Source of the DNA: Micromonospora sp. ATCC 39149
Lineage (GTDB): Bacteria; Actinomycetota; Actinomycetes; Mycobacteriales; Micromonosporaceae
DNA length: 34,864 nt
Direction of reading: 5' to 3'
NCBI RefSeq assembly: GCF_000158815.1
Contig: NZ_GG657738.1
Span: 136,630-171,493, forward strand
The position numbers were made by a program, and so were the translations under genes. How positions within the stretch are numbered: the first letter of the stretch is position 1; the number at the start of each line of letters is the position of its first letter. Shown here piece by piece: positions 23,758 to 32,348 of this stretch. The notes under the pieces were generated by a model, which saw only the letters and a program-made list of their open reading frames with translations, did not search any database and was not told the DNA's origin.

Positions 23758-23904
23758 TACGGCCGGGCCTTCACCAGCAACCACCAACGCACCGAGGCCC
23801 TACCCGCCTGGCTGCACACCTACAACCACCACCGCGGACACACCTCACTCGGCGGCAAACCACCCATCAGCCGCGTCAACAACGCTCCTGGGCATTACAG
23901 CTAG
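23758..23904 (+). pseudogene. C-terminal remnant of an IS481-type transposase
   Basis: The frame reads YGRAFTSNHQRTEALPAWLH, YNHHRGHTSLGGKPPISRVN and a stop at 23902, the standard end of IS481-family transposases. The rest is missing; the left break is near the repeated ctagatcaact motif and the right side abuts the IS3-like copy. Confidence 0.85.
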
Positions 23905-23945
23905 TACTGCAACCGGTCTGCTGCACCGATAGGTGGCAGGTTCAT

Positions 23946-24874
23946 TCACGCGGCCTGACTGGCCGGTGGGGTCATGATTGTCTCGTACTCGATAGGGGTC
24001 AACCGGGACAGGGACCGTTGTCGTCGGCGGCGGTGATACGTCCGTTCGATCCAGGTTACGGTGGCGATCCGTAGGGCCTCGCGGGTGCGCCAGGTCCGTC
24101 GGTTCAGAACGTTGTCCTGCAGCAGCCCGAAGAACGACTCCATCGCGGCGTTGTCGCCGGCGGCGCCCACGCGACCCATCGATCCGGCCATCCGGTACCG
24201 GTCGAGTGCCCGGACGAAACTTTCGTGATCGAAATTGCGACCCGCGGTCGCTGTGCAGCGATACAGCCGGCCAGGTCACCACGCCGGGTTACGGCGTTGT
24301 GCAACGCGTTGACGGCAAGTCGGGACTTCATGCGTGAGTCGATGGAGTAGCCGACGATCCGGTTCGACCACACGTCTTTGATCGCGCACAGGTACAGCTT
24401 GCCCTCACTGGTGCAATGTTCGGTGATGCCGGCCAGCCACAACCGATTGGGTCCTGGCGCGGTGAAGTTGCGTTTGACTAGGTCGTCGTGCACCGGCGGG
24501 CCGACCTTGCCGCCCTTGCCCCGGCGCTTGCGCTTGCCGAAGGCGCTGAACCAGCCATTGCCCGAGCAGACTCGCCACGCGGTTCGGTCTGCCATCGGCT
24601 GCCCGGCGGCGCGGGCTTGATCGGCGAGGAATCGGTACCCGAACCCGGGATCATCGTGGTACGCGTCGACCAGCGCGTTCGCCCGGTGAGCCTGCGTCAA
24701 CTCGGCGGGCGTGACCGGTCGAGCCAGCCACCGGTAGTAGGGCTGGCGAGCGATGTTCAACACCCGGCACGTCACCGCCACGGGTATCCCGTCGGCGGCC
24801 AGCTCCCTCACGAGCGGGTAGAGCCTTTCACCCCAGGCTTGGCGCCCGCGTCGATATCGGCCTGACGCAGCCAC
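23946..24874 (-). pseudogene. Broken IS3-family OrfB
   Basis: Reading from 24874, the frame gives RLYPLVRELAADGIPVAVTC and the core up to GDLAGCIAAQ. It then continues in a second frame (LHSDRGSQFRSRKF, near 24250) and a third (MAGSMGRVGAAGDNAAMESF through the end at 23946). At least two frameshifts are needed. The first catalytic position reads WLAGITEH where the family has WLTDITEH, so the aspartate is also lost. It is inactive. Confidence 0.85.
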
Positions 24875-25023
24875 TTGAACAACGTCATCGGATGAACCCC
24901 GAAGTCCTTCGCGACCTGCTCGACCGTCACACCCGGGTCACGATCACGGGCCGCCCGCACGACATCGTCGCGGAACTCACGGGGATAAGGCTTGGGCACA
25001 GCAACATCCTTCCAGCCCACCAC
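24808..25023 (-). pseudogene. Shortened IS3-family OrfA
   Basis: 71 residues: PKPYPREFRDDVVRAARDRD and VEQVAKDFGVHPMTLFKWLR are the normal HTH. After GAKPGVK the coiled-coil second half (about 40 residues) is deleted and the frame ends abruptly, with OrfB sequence continuing in another frame. It is a non-functional partner of the broken OrfB. Confidence 0.82.
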
Positions 25024-25264
25024 CAGGACAAGCCATCTCGAATGTCACCTATCGGTGCAGCAGACCCTCAGGACGTTGATGCCCATGCCGAGAGCCACGC
25101 CAAGCCACGCCCCGGACAGCCGTCCCCGCAAGTCCAACCGGGGGCGTTGCCCGCCTCTCTCACCGCTGGTAGTCACCCAGTCAGCATGACGTGACTTGAT
25201 CCCACGGTTGCCGAGATCAAGCGCCCGGAATGTGCCCTTTGCGGGTCGCATTCCTACCGACACC

Positions 25265-25680
25265 CAGGTTGTGGTTCGGCCGAGAGCGCCCCGGCCTCCA
25301 CCGGGCTCGCCCCGCCCAGCAGTACCCCCGACGAACGCACCCGGCAAGGTGACCAGCCCGACCGTCCGGGTCTGATCGAGCGCGGGCACAAGCGCCTGCC
25401 CGGCCGCAGGCCGGCAGGCCTCCAGTACCGCGTCACGCTCACTGAACCCGAGCGCGAGCCCGGCCTCGTACTCGCCGTACCGGGCAGTCAACTCGTCCAG
25501 CGCCCGCCGTCCTGCAAGCGTCGTGGCGGTCATCGCACCACGACCAGGATTCCGGCCGTCGGCAACACCGCCAACGGCGTGGCGGGCAACGCCCGGCTAC
25601 CGACAAGCAGACCGAGCGCGGGCAACACCCCGAGCCCAATAGGCAGCGCCGACAACCACCGACCATGGGAGGCACCAATC
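25265..25680 (-). pseudogene. Broken FetB-like (UPF0014) ABC permease
   Basis: Minus strand pieces in different frames align to the iron-export permease FetB family: LPIGLGVLPALGLLVGSRA (frame ending at a stop near 25530), MTATTLAGRRALDELTARYG with QALVPALDQTRTVGLVTLPG in the next frame, and VLLGGASPVEAGAL in a third. These are the family's conserved middle and C-terminal segments. The N-terminal part is not visible. At least two frameshifts inactivate the gene. It is a chromosomal-type gene decaying next to insertion sequences. Confidence 0.72.
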
Positions 25681-25689
25681 CTGCGGGCC

Positions 25690-26241
25690 GACGTGATCAC
25701 GCAAGATCAACGCCGTTTGCGGCTGGTGACGCGTTTCTTACCGGCACCCCTCGTTGCTTGCCGAACGAAATCCGTGCCCGGAATGAGGCTCTCGCGGCGC
25801 ACCATAATCCGATTTGAGGTTTGCGGCGTTTGTGCTGGCCGTGATCCGGCCTGTGCAGTCCTGTCGTTGGTGTCGCCCAGGTCGTCGACCATCGGGGCTG
25901 TGGTGTGGCGTCGTGGTGGCCGGTCGAGGTCGGCTGGTGGGGAATGGCTGGTGGGGTGGGTCGGTTGTATCCCGGGTGCGGCCGTGGCCCCCGCTTCGAG
26001 CGGGTGGGTGGCCTCGGGAATGGGGCTGGCCGGCTGGTCGTTACACCTTGTCGACGCCGTTGGAGCAGCCCGCCGTGCGGGCCTGGTAGATCCTCCGATC
26101 CCCTTCTGCGGCGCGATGAAGTTCCCCCAGAAGCTTTCTCAGAGCGCCCGTACGCGTGGTGCTTGCGCACAGATTCCGCTGCCTGCCCGTGTGGGTGGTG
26201 TGTCCGGGTGTGTGCGTCAACCCCCGAATGGAGCTTTGGTC
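25690..26241. other. Long leader region of the secreted protein gene
   Basis: About 550 bp with no gene I can support. It contains a small hairpin cccgct tcg agcggg (25990-26004). The ATG at 26242 is preceded by gaatggagc as ribosome binding site. I looked for a ydaO (c-di-AMP) riboswitch, common before actinobacterial cell-wall enzymes, and did not recognise one. Confidence 0.4.
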
Positions 26242-26823
26242 ATGAACAAGCTTATTCAGCGTGGTGTGCTGTCCATCGCCGGTCTGACCGCCGCGGCCGG
26301 GATGGCCGCTGGGCCGGGTCTGTCGCTGGACACGACCCCTGCGGTGGCGAGCAAGCCGGTGGCGGCTAGCCAGCAGGTGTCGGTGGACAAGCTGCTGCCC
26401 CATGGTGTGCCGGCCGGGCAGTCGACGGTGCCGCTGTCGGGTGAGCAGAAGGACAACGCCAAGGCCATCATCGAGGCCACCAAGAAGGCGGGCATGGACG
26501 AGCGGGCCGCCGTGGTCGCGATCGCCACCAGCCTGCAGGAGTCGAAGCTGGAGAACCTGGGTCACCTGGGTGACCGCAACGACCACGACTCGCAGGGCCT
26601 GTTCCAGCAGCGCCCGTCCTCGGGTTGGGGCACGGTCGAGCAGATCACCGACCCGGCCTACTCGACGACGGCGTTCCTGAAGGGTCTGAAGCAGGTCGAC
26701 GGCTGGCAGGACATGCCGCTGACCAAGGCCGCGCAGACGGTGCAGGTGTCGGCGTACCCGGACCACTACGCCCAGTGGGAGAAGCAGGCCGCTGACCTGG
26801 TCGCCGAGCTGTGGAACAAGTGA
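26242..26823 (+). CDS. Secreted lysozyme-like protein
   Basis: 193 residues with an N-terminal signal peptide (MNKLIQRGVLSIAGLTAAAG, cleavage probably near AVA-SKP). The mature part has the lysozyme/transglycosylase-like core: AAVVAIATSLQESKLENLGH with a potential catalytic Glu, SQGLFQQRPSSGWGTVEQIT, and AQTVQVSAYPDHYAQWEKQA. Proteins of this layout are widespread exported cell-wall factors in Micromonosporaceae and relatives. ATG 26242 is chosen because it begins the signal peptide; the frame upstream is open but not coding-like. A strong terminator follows. It is probably a resident chromosomal gene. Confidence 0.83.
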   Translation: MNKLIQRGVLSIAGLTAAAGMAAGPGLSLDTTPAVASKPVAASQQVSVDKLLPHGVPAGQSTVPLSGEQKDNAKAIIEATKKAGMDERAAVVAIATSLQESKLENLGHLGDRNDHDSQGLFQQRPSSGWGTVEQITDPAYSTTAFLKGLKQVDGWQDMPLTKAAQTVQVSAYPDHYAQWEKQAADLVAELWNK

Positions 26824-26837
26824 CACGCACAGAACAC

Positions 26838-26876
26838 GCTGAGGGCTCCTTCCCGAACGGGGAAGGGGCCCTCAGC
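26838..26876 (+). terminator. Terminator of the lysozyme-like gene
   Basis: gctgagggctccttccc and gggaaggggccctcagc form a 17-bp stem (one G-T pair) around gaacg, 15 bp after the stop. Confidence 0.85.
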
Positions 26877-26915
26877 CGTATCCGCGCACCACCACCGCGC
26901 GGTCTGCGGCCCGCC

Positions 26916-27614
26916 TTAGCCGACAGGCGGGGGTGTGGCGGTGAGCAGCTGCTCGTACTGACCGGTGACGGCCGAGGCCGGGAGCCGCGGGGCGGGTGGG
27001 GTGAGTGCGGGGAGGGCTTTGTAGAGGGTGGAGCGGGAGACGCCGAGGAGTGTGGCGATGGAGGACAGGGACCGGTCGGGTTCGGCCAGCAGCTGCAGCG
27101 CGTAGGCGACTTTCTCGGGGGTCATGGCGGGTGGTCGGCCGAGGCGTTGGCCGCGGGCGCGGGCGGCGGCCAGGCCTTCGTGGGTGTTGGCGACGATGAT
27201 GGTGCGGAGGAACTCGGCCAGGGCGGCGAAGACGTGGAAGACGAACATGCCCCCCGCCGTGGTGGTGTCCAGCTTCTCGTGCAGCGACAGGAACCCCACC
27301 TGCTGACGCTTGAGCCGGCCCACGATGGCGATGAGGTCCTCCAACGAGCGGCCGAGCCGGTCCAGGGACACCACGGTCAGCGCGTCACCGGGGCGGATGT
27401 AGTCGAACATCCGCTCCAGCTCCGGCCGGTCGGTGTTCTTGCCGGAGGCCTTGTCGAAGAAGCACCGCGCGCAGCCGGCCGCGGTCAGGGCTGTCTGTTG
27501 GCGGGCGAGGTTCTGCTCGCGGGTCGACACCCGCCCGTAGCCGACGAGCACCCCGGATCCGGACAACGGCGCCGGCGCGAGGAGGTCACCGTGTGCGGGC
27601 GTGGGGACGGTCAT
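26916..27614 (-). CDS. tnpR: Tn3-type resolvase/invertase (serine recombinase)
   Basis: 232 residues from ATG 27614 (ATG 27659 would add 15 residues and run through the recombination repeats, so I prefer the shorter). The catalytic domain has VLVGYGRVSTREQNLARQQT with the nucleophilic serine, VVSLDRLGRSLEDLIAIVGRL and the helix region TTTAGGMFVFHVFAALAEFL. The Hin-like HTH is SLSSIATLLGVSRSTLYKAL. It resolves cointegrates at a res site. One usual residue is changed: the family reads AEFERxLI where this has AEFLRTII. A res-like region lies directly upstream. Confidence 0.88.
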   Translation of the reverse strand: MTVPTPAHGDLLAPAPLSGSGVLVGYGRVSTREQNLARQQTALTAAGCARCFFDKASGKNTDRPELERMFDYIRPGDALTVVSLDRLGRSLEDLIAIVGRLKRQQVGFLSLHEKLDTTTAGGMFVFHVFAALAEFLRTIIVANTHEGLAAARARGQRLGRPPAMTPEKVAYALQLLAEPDRSLSSIATLLGVSRSTLYKALPALTPPAPRLPASAVTGQYEQLLTATPPPVG

Positions 27615-27624
27615 GGCGTTGAGG

Positions 27625-27760
27625 GTGTCCGACAAACCCGTTGCCGGCTTGTTGGACACGCCGGATTTACGGACAGGTTTGTTGGACAGCTCCGACCGGC
27701 CGCCAACCCGCTTTCTGATCTTGTTCGGGAAACGATCGATTCTCGGACAGCGCCCCGGGA
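27625..27760. promoter_or_regulatory. res-like resolvase binding region
   Basis: gtgtccgacaa (27625-27635) and ttgttggacac (27649-27659) make an inverted pair. A second pair is acggacag / tttgttggaca (27670-27688), and a more decayed third includes tctcggacag and gggacaccc (27740-27765). Three such sites upstream of tnpR are the classical res layout. Confidence 0.68.
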
Positions 27761-27767
27761 CACCCGT

Positions 27768-27797
27768 CCGCTAGATCAACTCCTCAGCGTTGCTTTG
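27768..27797 (+). repeat. ctagatcaact motif, copy C
   Basis: ccgctagatcaactcctcag, then cgttgcttt. Best matched by copy B at 23720; lies just beyond the res-like region. Confidence 0.7.
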
Positions 27798-27871
27798 GGC
27801 CGGGAGCTAAGGAGGGGCTTTCTCTTGGACACACGCCGCATGCCGCCGACGCCGGATCCCAACCACGCCCC

Positions 27872-29815
27872 CTACTCGGAACTGAAACCCTCTATGGCAG
27901 CCCGCAAGTTGCCATAGACGACCCGGGTCTGTGGGTGGTCGTTGCCGAGCACCCGCCGGCAGCCGGTGAGGGCCTGCTCGAACAGCGGGATCGCCTGCCC
28001 CAGGTCCCCGGCCGAATCGTAGGCGCTGGCGAGGTTGTTGACCGAGGTCAGCGTGTCGGGGTGGTCGTTGCCGAGCACCCGCCGTCGATCGGTGAGGGCC
28101 TGCTTGTACAGCGGGATCGCCTGCCCCAGGTCCCCGGCCGAATCGTAGGCGCTGGCGAGGTTGTTGACCGAGGTCAGCGTGTCGGGGTGGTCGTTGCCGA
28201 GCACCCGCCGTCGATCGGTGAGGGCCTGCTTGTACAGCGGGATCGCCTGCCCCAGGTCCCCGGCCGAATCGTAGGCGTAGGCGAGGTTGTTGACCGAGGT
28301 CAGCGTGTCGGGGTGGTCGTTGCCGAGCACCCGCCGTCGATCGGTGAGGGCTTGCTTGAGGTAGGCGATGGCGTGAGGGAGGTTTCCCTGGTTGAGCAGG
28401 AACAGGCTGGTCGCGTTGAGTAGGTAGGCCTGGGCGACGCGGTCGCTGTCGGTGGCGTGTGCTGCGGTCTGGGAGACGAGCGCGTCGACGTGGGGCAACA
28501 GGGTGCGCCACGTCGGCCAGGTGGTGGGGGTGCGCCAGTCGTCGGGCAGCGCGGTGGTCAGGGCGGCGGTGGCGGTGGTGCGGGCGGTGGTGATGTCGTC
28601 GGGTTGGCGGTGCGGGTCATCGGGGTCGGGTGTGCGGGCGACGGCCTGGACGAGCCGGTGCACCGTGACCGCCCGGGTGGCGGGGTCGATGCTGAGCATG
28701 TTGTACGCGGCGAGCCGGCCGATCGCCCGCGTCACCGCCGGTTCCCCCGCGCCGTCGCCGAGGTGGTGCCACAGGCTGCGGGGGATGGCTTCCGGCGCGT
28801 ACCAGGCCAGGGCCCGCAGCAGCCGTCCGGGCAGGGGATCGTCGGCGAAGGCGTCGAGGGTGACGTGCCAGACCCGGGCGATCGTCCGTTCGGCGGCCCT
28901 GCCTTCCTCGCCGTCGCGGTACATGGCGGCGGGATGCTGCGCGAGCAGCCGAAGATAGTCGCCGACGGTGGTCCGGGTCTGGGCCAGGTAGGCGCCGGCC
29001 TGTTCCACCGCCAGCGGCAGATGGCCCAACTCGGCGCACACGGCGGCAGCGCCTGCGGGGTCGATGACACCACCGCCCTGGGACACGATCCCGGTGAGCA
29101 GGGCGACCGCCTGGTCGGGTTCGAGGACGTCCAGGCGCAGCGGGGTCACGATGTCGGGCCAGCCGGTGGCGCGGCGGCTGGTCACCAGGATCCGCCCGTG
29201 GGGCAGCCGGCCCAGCAGATCGGCGATGTGGGCGGGATCAGTGACGTTGTCCAGGATGAGCAGCCACCCGTCGTGGCAGGCCAGCCAGCGTACGGCCCAT
29301 TCCCGCAGGGCCGGTGACGGCAGCGCCGCGAGGGCCGGTTGCAGCGCGACGGTCAGGGCGACCAGACCGGCGTCGAGAGCGGCGCGACTGTCCGCGGTGA
29401 TCCACCAGATCGGCCGGTGCTGGTCGCGGTGGGTGGCCGCCCACCGTGCGACCAGGGTGCTCTTGCCGATACCGCCGAGCCCGTGGATCGCCTGCACGAC
29501 CACCACACCCGGATCCCGAGCCGCCGAGTCCAGCCAGCCCAGCGCATCCTCACGACCCACGAACAGCCGCAGCCGCACCGGCAGGTTCACCAGCCCGGCC
29601 GGTGCCGGCACGACCTCCGGCGCGACCAGCGCCTCCGCGGGCAGCACCGTCACGTGCTGGGTATTGGTCGCATGGGGGCCCGTGGAGGCGATGCCGGGAA
29701 TGCTGCCCGCCGTGATCGGACCCGACCCGCTCGGCGCAGCGGGATCACCTGCCGGCGTCGGCGGCTCGGGATCAGCGGGCGCAGGCCCAACCCGGCCGCG
29801 TCGAAACCACCTCAC
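27872..29815 (-). CDS. NB-ARC/TPR (STAND) protein
   Basis: 647 residues. Residues 41-54 carry GIASTGPHATNTQH, also found in the neighbouring membrane protein. The NB-ARC ATPase follows: FVGREDALGWL, P-loop GLGGIGKST (112-120), Walker B GWLLILDNV, RNBS-like RILVTSRR and a GLPL-like motif LGHLPLAVEQAGAYLAQ. The C-terminus holds TPR_10-type repeats of 42 residues (HPDTLTSVNNLASAYDSAGD). STAND proteins are signal-triggered switches; actinobacterial members occur with FxSxx-COOH and defence loci. The trigger here is unknown. ATG overlaps the upstream stop by 4 bp. Confidence 0.87.
   Translation of the reverse strand: MRWFRRGRVGPAPADPEPPTPAGDPAAPSGSGPITAGSIPGIASTGPHATNTQHVTVLPAEALVAPEVVPAPAGLVNLPVRLRLFVGREDALGWLDSAARDPGVVVVQAIHGLGGIGKSTLVARWAATHRDQHRPIWWITADSRAALDAGLVALTVALQPALAALPSPALREWAVRWLACHDGWLLILDNVTDPAHIADLLGRLPHGRILVTSRRATGWPDIVTPLRLDVLEPDQAVALLTGIVSQGGGVIDPAGAAAVCAELGHLPLAVEQAGAYLAQTRTTVGDYLRLLAQHPAAMYRDGEEGRAAERTIARVWHVTLDAFADDPLPGRLLRALAWYAPEAIPRSLWHHLGDGAGEPAVTRAIGRLAAYNMLSIDPATRAVTVHRLVQAVARTPDPDDPHRQPDDITTARTTATAALTTALPDDWRTPTTWPTWRTLLPHVDALVSQTAAHATDSDRVAQAYLLNATSLFLLNQGNLPHAIAYLKQALTDRRRVLGNDHPDTLTSVNNLAYAYDSAGDLGQAIPLYKQALTDRRRVLGNDHPDTLTSVNNLASAYDSAGDLGQAIPLYKQALTDRRRVLGNDHPDTLTSVNNLASAYDSAGDLGQAIPLFEQALTGCRRVLGNDHPQTRVVYGNLRAAIEGFSSE
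27971..28360 (-). repeat. 126-bp tandem repeats encoding TPR units
   Basis: Unit starts at 27971, 28097, 28223 and 28349, an exact 126-bp period, nearly identical at DNA level for the central units. This indicates recent duplication or homogenisation of the TPR array. Confidence 0.92.
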
Positions 29816-30135
29816 CGGTGCTGGGTGTTCGTCGCGTTGTCACCGGTCGAGGCGATCCCCGTGAGATCACCCCGCACGGTGATCGACCCCGGTCCCGCCG
29901 CCGGTGGTGTCACCGTAGCCGGTGGCGTCGGTGTCGCAGCCGGGTTTCCCGACGGAGCAAGCACGAGGGCGGCCACCGCGACCACGAGGCTCGCGGCACC
30001 GGCCAGCCAACTGGCCACCTCCACCCCCTGCAAACCGAACACCACCGCCGCCACCACCAACCCGGCAGCGACCACCCCACCCACCCCAATGACCACCCAG
30101 CGTCGCGAACCCATAACCACATCATCAGCCACCAT
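29812..30135 (-). CDS. Small membrane protein paired with the STAND gene
   Basis: 107 residues from ATG 30135 (ATG 30114 also possible). Two hydrophobic helices (WVVIGVGGVVAAGLVVAAVV and WLAGAASLVVAVAALVL) are followed by a Pro/Thr-rich linker. It ends RGDLTGIASTGDNATNTQHR, nearly the same motif as in the N-terminus of the STAND protein. The stop overlaps the STAND start (ATGA), so both are made together. The shared motif suggests the two interact or recognise a common partner. No named family. Confidence 0.65.
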   Translation of the reverse strand: MVADDVVMGSRRWVVIGVGGVVAAGLVVAAVVFGLQGVEVASWLAGAASLVVAVAALVLAPSGNPAATPTPPATVTPPAAGPGSITVRGDLTGIASTGDNATNTQHR

Positions 30136-30160
30136 CGCCACCCGAACCACATCGGACAGT

Positions 30161-31624
30161 TCAGTCCGAGGGCAGACGTCGCACACCAGGCGCTGTCGGT
30201 CTAGCGGGCCGTGCCGCACTGCCAGGCGTACGAGTGCCACACCCGCGCGCCACCAGCTTGGCGCCCTTGCGCAGCCCGCCTGGGGTGGTGGTGAACGGGT
30301 CGGTGGCCGATCCGGCGCTCCAGTCCTCGTCGGCGTCGGCCGGCCGGCGGTCGACGCGGTAGCTCACACCGCCGTCTTCCTCTTGGAGGGCCTCGACGAC
30401 CAGGGCGCCGCCGTTGCGGGCGGAAATCTCCGCTGCCGCGCTCGCCCAGCCGGCCATCTCGTCGTGGCGGGCGCTGACCGCCTCCAGCTCGGCGGTGACC
30501 CTGGCCAGTTCGGCGGCGGTCGCCTCGTCGAGGGGGCGGGCGGTGGCGTACATCGCGGCCTGCGCCGCTCGGGCGCCGGCCAGCTTCGCCTTCGCTGCGT
30601 GGTGCGCCCGGAGCATGAACAGGTACTCGCCGCGCAGCTTGTACGTAGCCCGTGGGGTTGCGCCGGTCGCCCCGCCCGGTGCGGCGTCCAGCTCGTCGAG
30701 CCGGGCCTGCTCGGCGTCACGCCGACGCTGCTCCTGGGTCCGTTCTTCCTGCCGCACCCGCTCGCCCAGCGCGATCGCCTCCTGTGCCCTGACGACCTGC
30801 CGGAACAGCCTGTCCGCCTCGACGGCACGGGCGATGACGTCCTCGACCACCTCCGGCAGGCGGGCCGCGTCGGCGGCGTCCAGGACGACGGTGGCATCGG
30901 CCCCGGTGTCGACCGCGCACTCCTCGCCATCCTCATCGACGACGACCTCCCGCGACGGCGCGTGGCCACCACGCCACGCCGACCTGTCCTCCGGGTAGAT
31001 CGGCACGGCGAGGTGGACCTGCTGGCCCCCGGGGGTGTCCACGGCCGCGCCGAGCACCAACTCCCCTAGCGAGCCCGCTACAAAGCCGCTGCCGGCGAAC
31101 CGCTCGCCGTCGCGCAGCAGAAACCGGCCGCCGACACGCAGTCGGTCCTTGACGGCGGGCTTCTCACCCGCGCCCGGTGGTATCACGGCCATGGGACCGT
31201 CCGTAGTTTCCAGACCAAAAAAACTCCAGGCATCATGATCGCCGACGTCCTCCCGGCGGTCTGACCCGAAAAACAACGGGCCGCGGTGCCGCTCCGCGAT
31301 GGTCCTGATAGCCAGACCAACCCGATCGTCCGGCGGGGTACGCCGCGGAGTTGCGTGCCCGCCGAGGGTGAACAGGTGCTCCCGCTCGCTCGGGCTGAGC
31401 CGCAACGCCCGGGCCACGGCGGCCAGCATCTGCTCGGACGGCATCGGACCGCGCTTCTGCTCAAGCCGGCTGTAGTAGTCGGCCGACATGCCGGCCAGCA
31501 CCGCGATCTCCTCGCGCCGCAGCCCACCGGTACGACGTCGAGCGCCCCGCGGCAGCCCCACCTCCTCCGGCTGCAGTGCTTCCCGGCGAGCCCGGAGAAA
31601 GTCCGCCAGCAACGCGCGGTCCAT
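30161..31624 (-). CDS. HTH (MmyB-type) N-terminus fused to an unrelated hypothetical protein
   Basis: 487 residues. Residues 1-95 are the HTH_31 domain of MmyB-like regulators (RTGGLRREEIAVLAGMSADY, SRLEQKRGPMPSEQMLAAVA, REHLFTLGGHATPRR). At about residue 100 the MmyB ligand domain should start; instead a different protein follows: LETTDGPMAVIPPGAGEKPA, a VHLAVPIYPEDR segment, a long charged coiled coil (EERTQEQRRRDAEQARLDEL) and a tail with VARGCGTRTPG. I infer a gene fusion, perhaps by deletion. The C-terminal part has no family I can name. Whether the fusion is functional is open; the frame is intact over 1.4 kb. Confidence 0.65.
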   Translation of the reverse strand: MDRALLADFLRARREALQPEEVGLPRGARRRTGGLRREEIAVLAGMSADYYSRLEQKRGPMPSEQMLAAVARALRLSPSEREHLFTLGGHATPRRTPPDDRVGLAIRTIAERHRGPLFFGSDRREDVGDHDAWSFFGLETTDGPMAVIPPGAGEKPAVKDRLRVGGRFLLRDGERFAGSGFVAGSLGELVLGAAVDTPGGQQVHLAVPIYPEDRSAWRGGHAPSREVVVDEDGEECAVDTGADATVVLDAADAARLPEVVEDVIARAVEADRLFRQVVRAQEAIALGERVRQEERTQEQRRRDAEQARLDELDAAPGGATGATPRATYKLRGEYLFMLRAHHAAKAKLAGARAAQAAMYATARPLDEATAAELARVTAELEAVSARHDEMAGWASAAAEISARNGGALVVEALQEEDGGVSYRVDRRPADADEDWSAGSATDPFTTTPGGLRKGAKLVARGCGTRTPGSAARPARPTAPGVRRLPSD

Positions 31625-31637
31625 CCTTATCCCTGCC

Positions 31638-32171
31638 TCAGTCGGTCTGGTTGCGCCGGGCGCGAGGCTTGGCAGAGCGGGGCGGAGCGGCGCGCATGTG
31701 ATCGCGGACCCGGGCCAGGACGGCGTTGAGGACGGTGACGTCGTCGCCGGTCAAGGGGTCGAACAACAGGTGCCGGACGCGGTCGACATGCACGGGGAGC
31801 ACCTGGGCGACCAGGTCGCGTCCGACGTCGGTGACCGCCACCATGACACTGCGCTCGTCGTCCGGCGACGGCGAACGGGTGATCAGGCCACGTTTGTCCA
31901 GCAAGCCCGCCTGATAGGTCAGCCCGCTGCGGCTGTACACGACACCGTCGGCCAGGTCGGTCATCCGCAGCTTGCCCCCGGGCGCGTCGACGAGCCGGGT
32001 GAGGAGCTGAAACTGCACATAGCTGAGGTCACCGTCGATGCGCGGGTGCTCGTCCATCGCGTACTGAAGAAGGCTGCTGACCTCCACCAGAGCGAAGTAC
32101 GCACCAAGTTGCTCCGCACTCAGGCCTGGGGCCGCTCCACTCATCCCGCGATCGTTCGGCGCCGGTTTCAT
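31638..32171 (-). CDS. MarR-family regulator
   Basis: 177 residues (168 if the internal ATG at 32144 is used). The pattern is standard: LSYVQFQLLTRLVDAPGGKL, VYSRSGLTYQAGLLDKRGLI and a wing RSPSPDDERSVMVAVTDVG. Another domain-typical helix is PLTGDDVTVLNAVLARVRDH. It is followed after 13 bp by the HTH chimera on the same strand. The lost C-terminal partner, possibly an oxidoreductase, cannot be seen, so its target is unknown. Confidence 0.84.
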   Translation of the reverse strand: MKPAPNDRGMSGAAPGLSAEQLGAYFALVEVSSLLQYAMDEHPRIDGDLSYVQFQLLTRLVDAPGGKLRMTDLADGVVYSRSGLTYQAGLLDKRGLITRSPSPDDERSVMVAVTDVGRDLVAQVLPVHVDRVRHLLFDPLTGDDVTVLNAVLARVRDHMRAAPPRSAKPRARRNQTD

Positions 32172-32241
32172 TACTTGTTCTCACGCAGGTGTTCCTCTCA
32201 GGGCCTATGGCCAGCGATCAACCGATGGTCGCGGTGACAAC

Positions 32242-32328
32242 ATGGCGGCGTTGCGCCTGTACCGGGGGTTGGGTCTCATCCGGGTGGCCGACGGTGGGAG
32301 GTACACGTTGACGGCCCGGTTGGGGTGA
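32242..32328 (+). pseudogene. Short C-terminal gene remnant
   Basis: Reads ALRLYRGLGLIRVADGGRYT then LTARLG and a stop. It looks like the last helix-wing of a DNA-binding-type protein, without the rest. The 32172-32348 interval otherwise shows nothing. Confidence 0.3.
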
Positions 32329-32348
32329 GGGCCGGGGGCGGTGTGGGT

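Larger units (their letters stand above)
23915..25066 (-). mobile_element. Degenerate IS3-family element
   Basis: ggtctgctgcaccgatagg at 23915 and its inverse ending at 25066 form terminal repeats (about 21 bp plus). The enclosed genes run on the minus strand and carry several inactivating changes. No target duplication is evident. Confidence 0.85.

Noticed and set aside
25045..25533. Treating the 162-codon minus frame as an intact hypothetical gene
   Set aside because: Its first 70 residues are FetB-like and then the frame leaves the homology, while the continuation appears in another frame; it is a frameshifted remnant.
25690..26241. Possible ydaO-type riboswitch before the secreted lysozyme-like gene
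   Set aside because: Only a small 6-bp hairpin was found; conserved core sequences of that class were not recognised.
27935..28423. Regular repeats that might be read as a CRISPR-like array or a plus-strand repeat protein
   Set aside because: The 126-bp unit has no short repeat/spacer structure and translates on the minus strand into standard TPR units.
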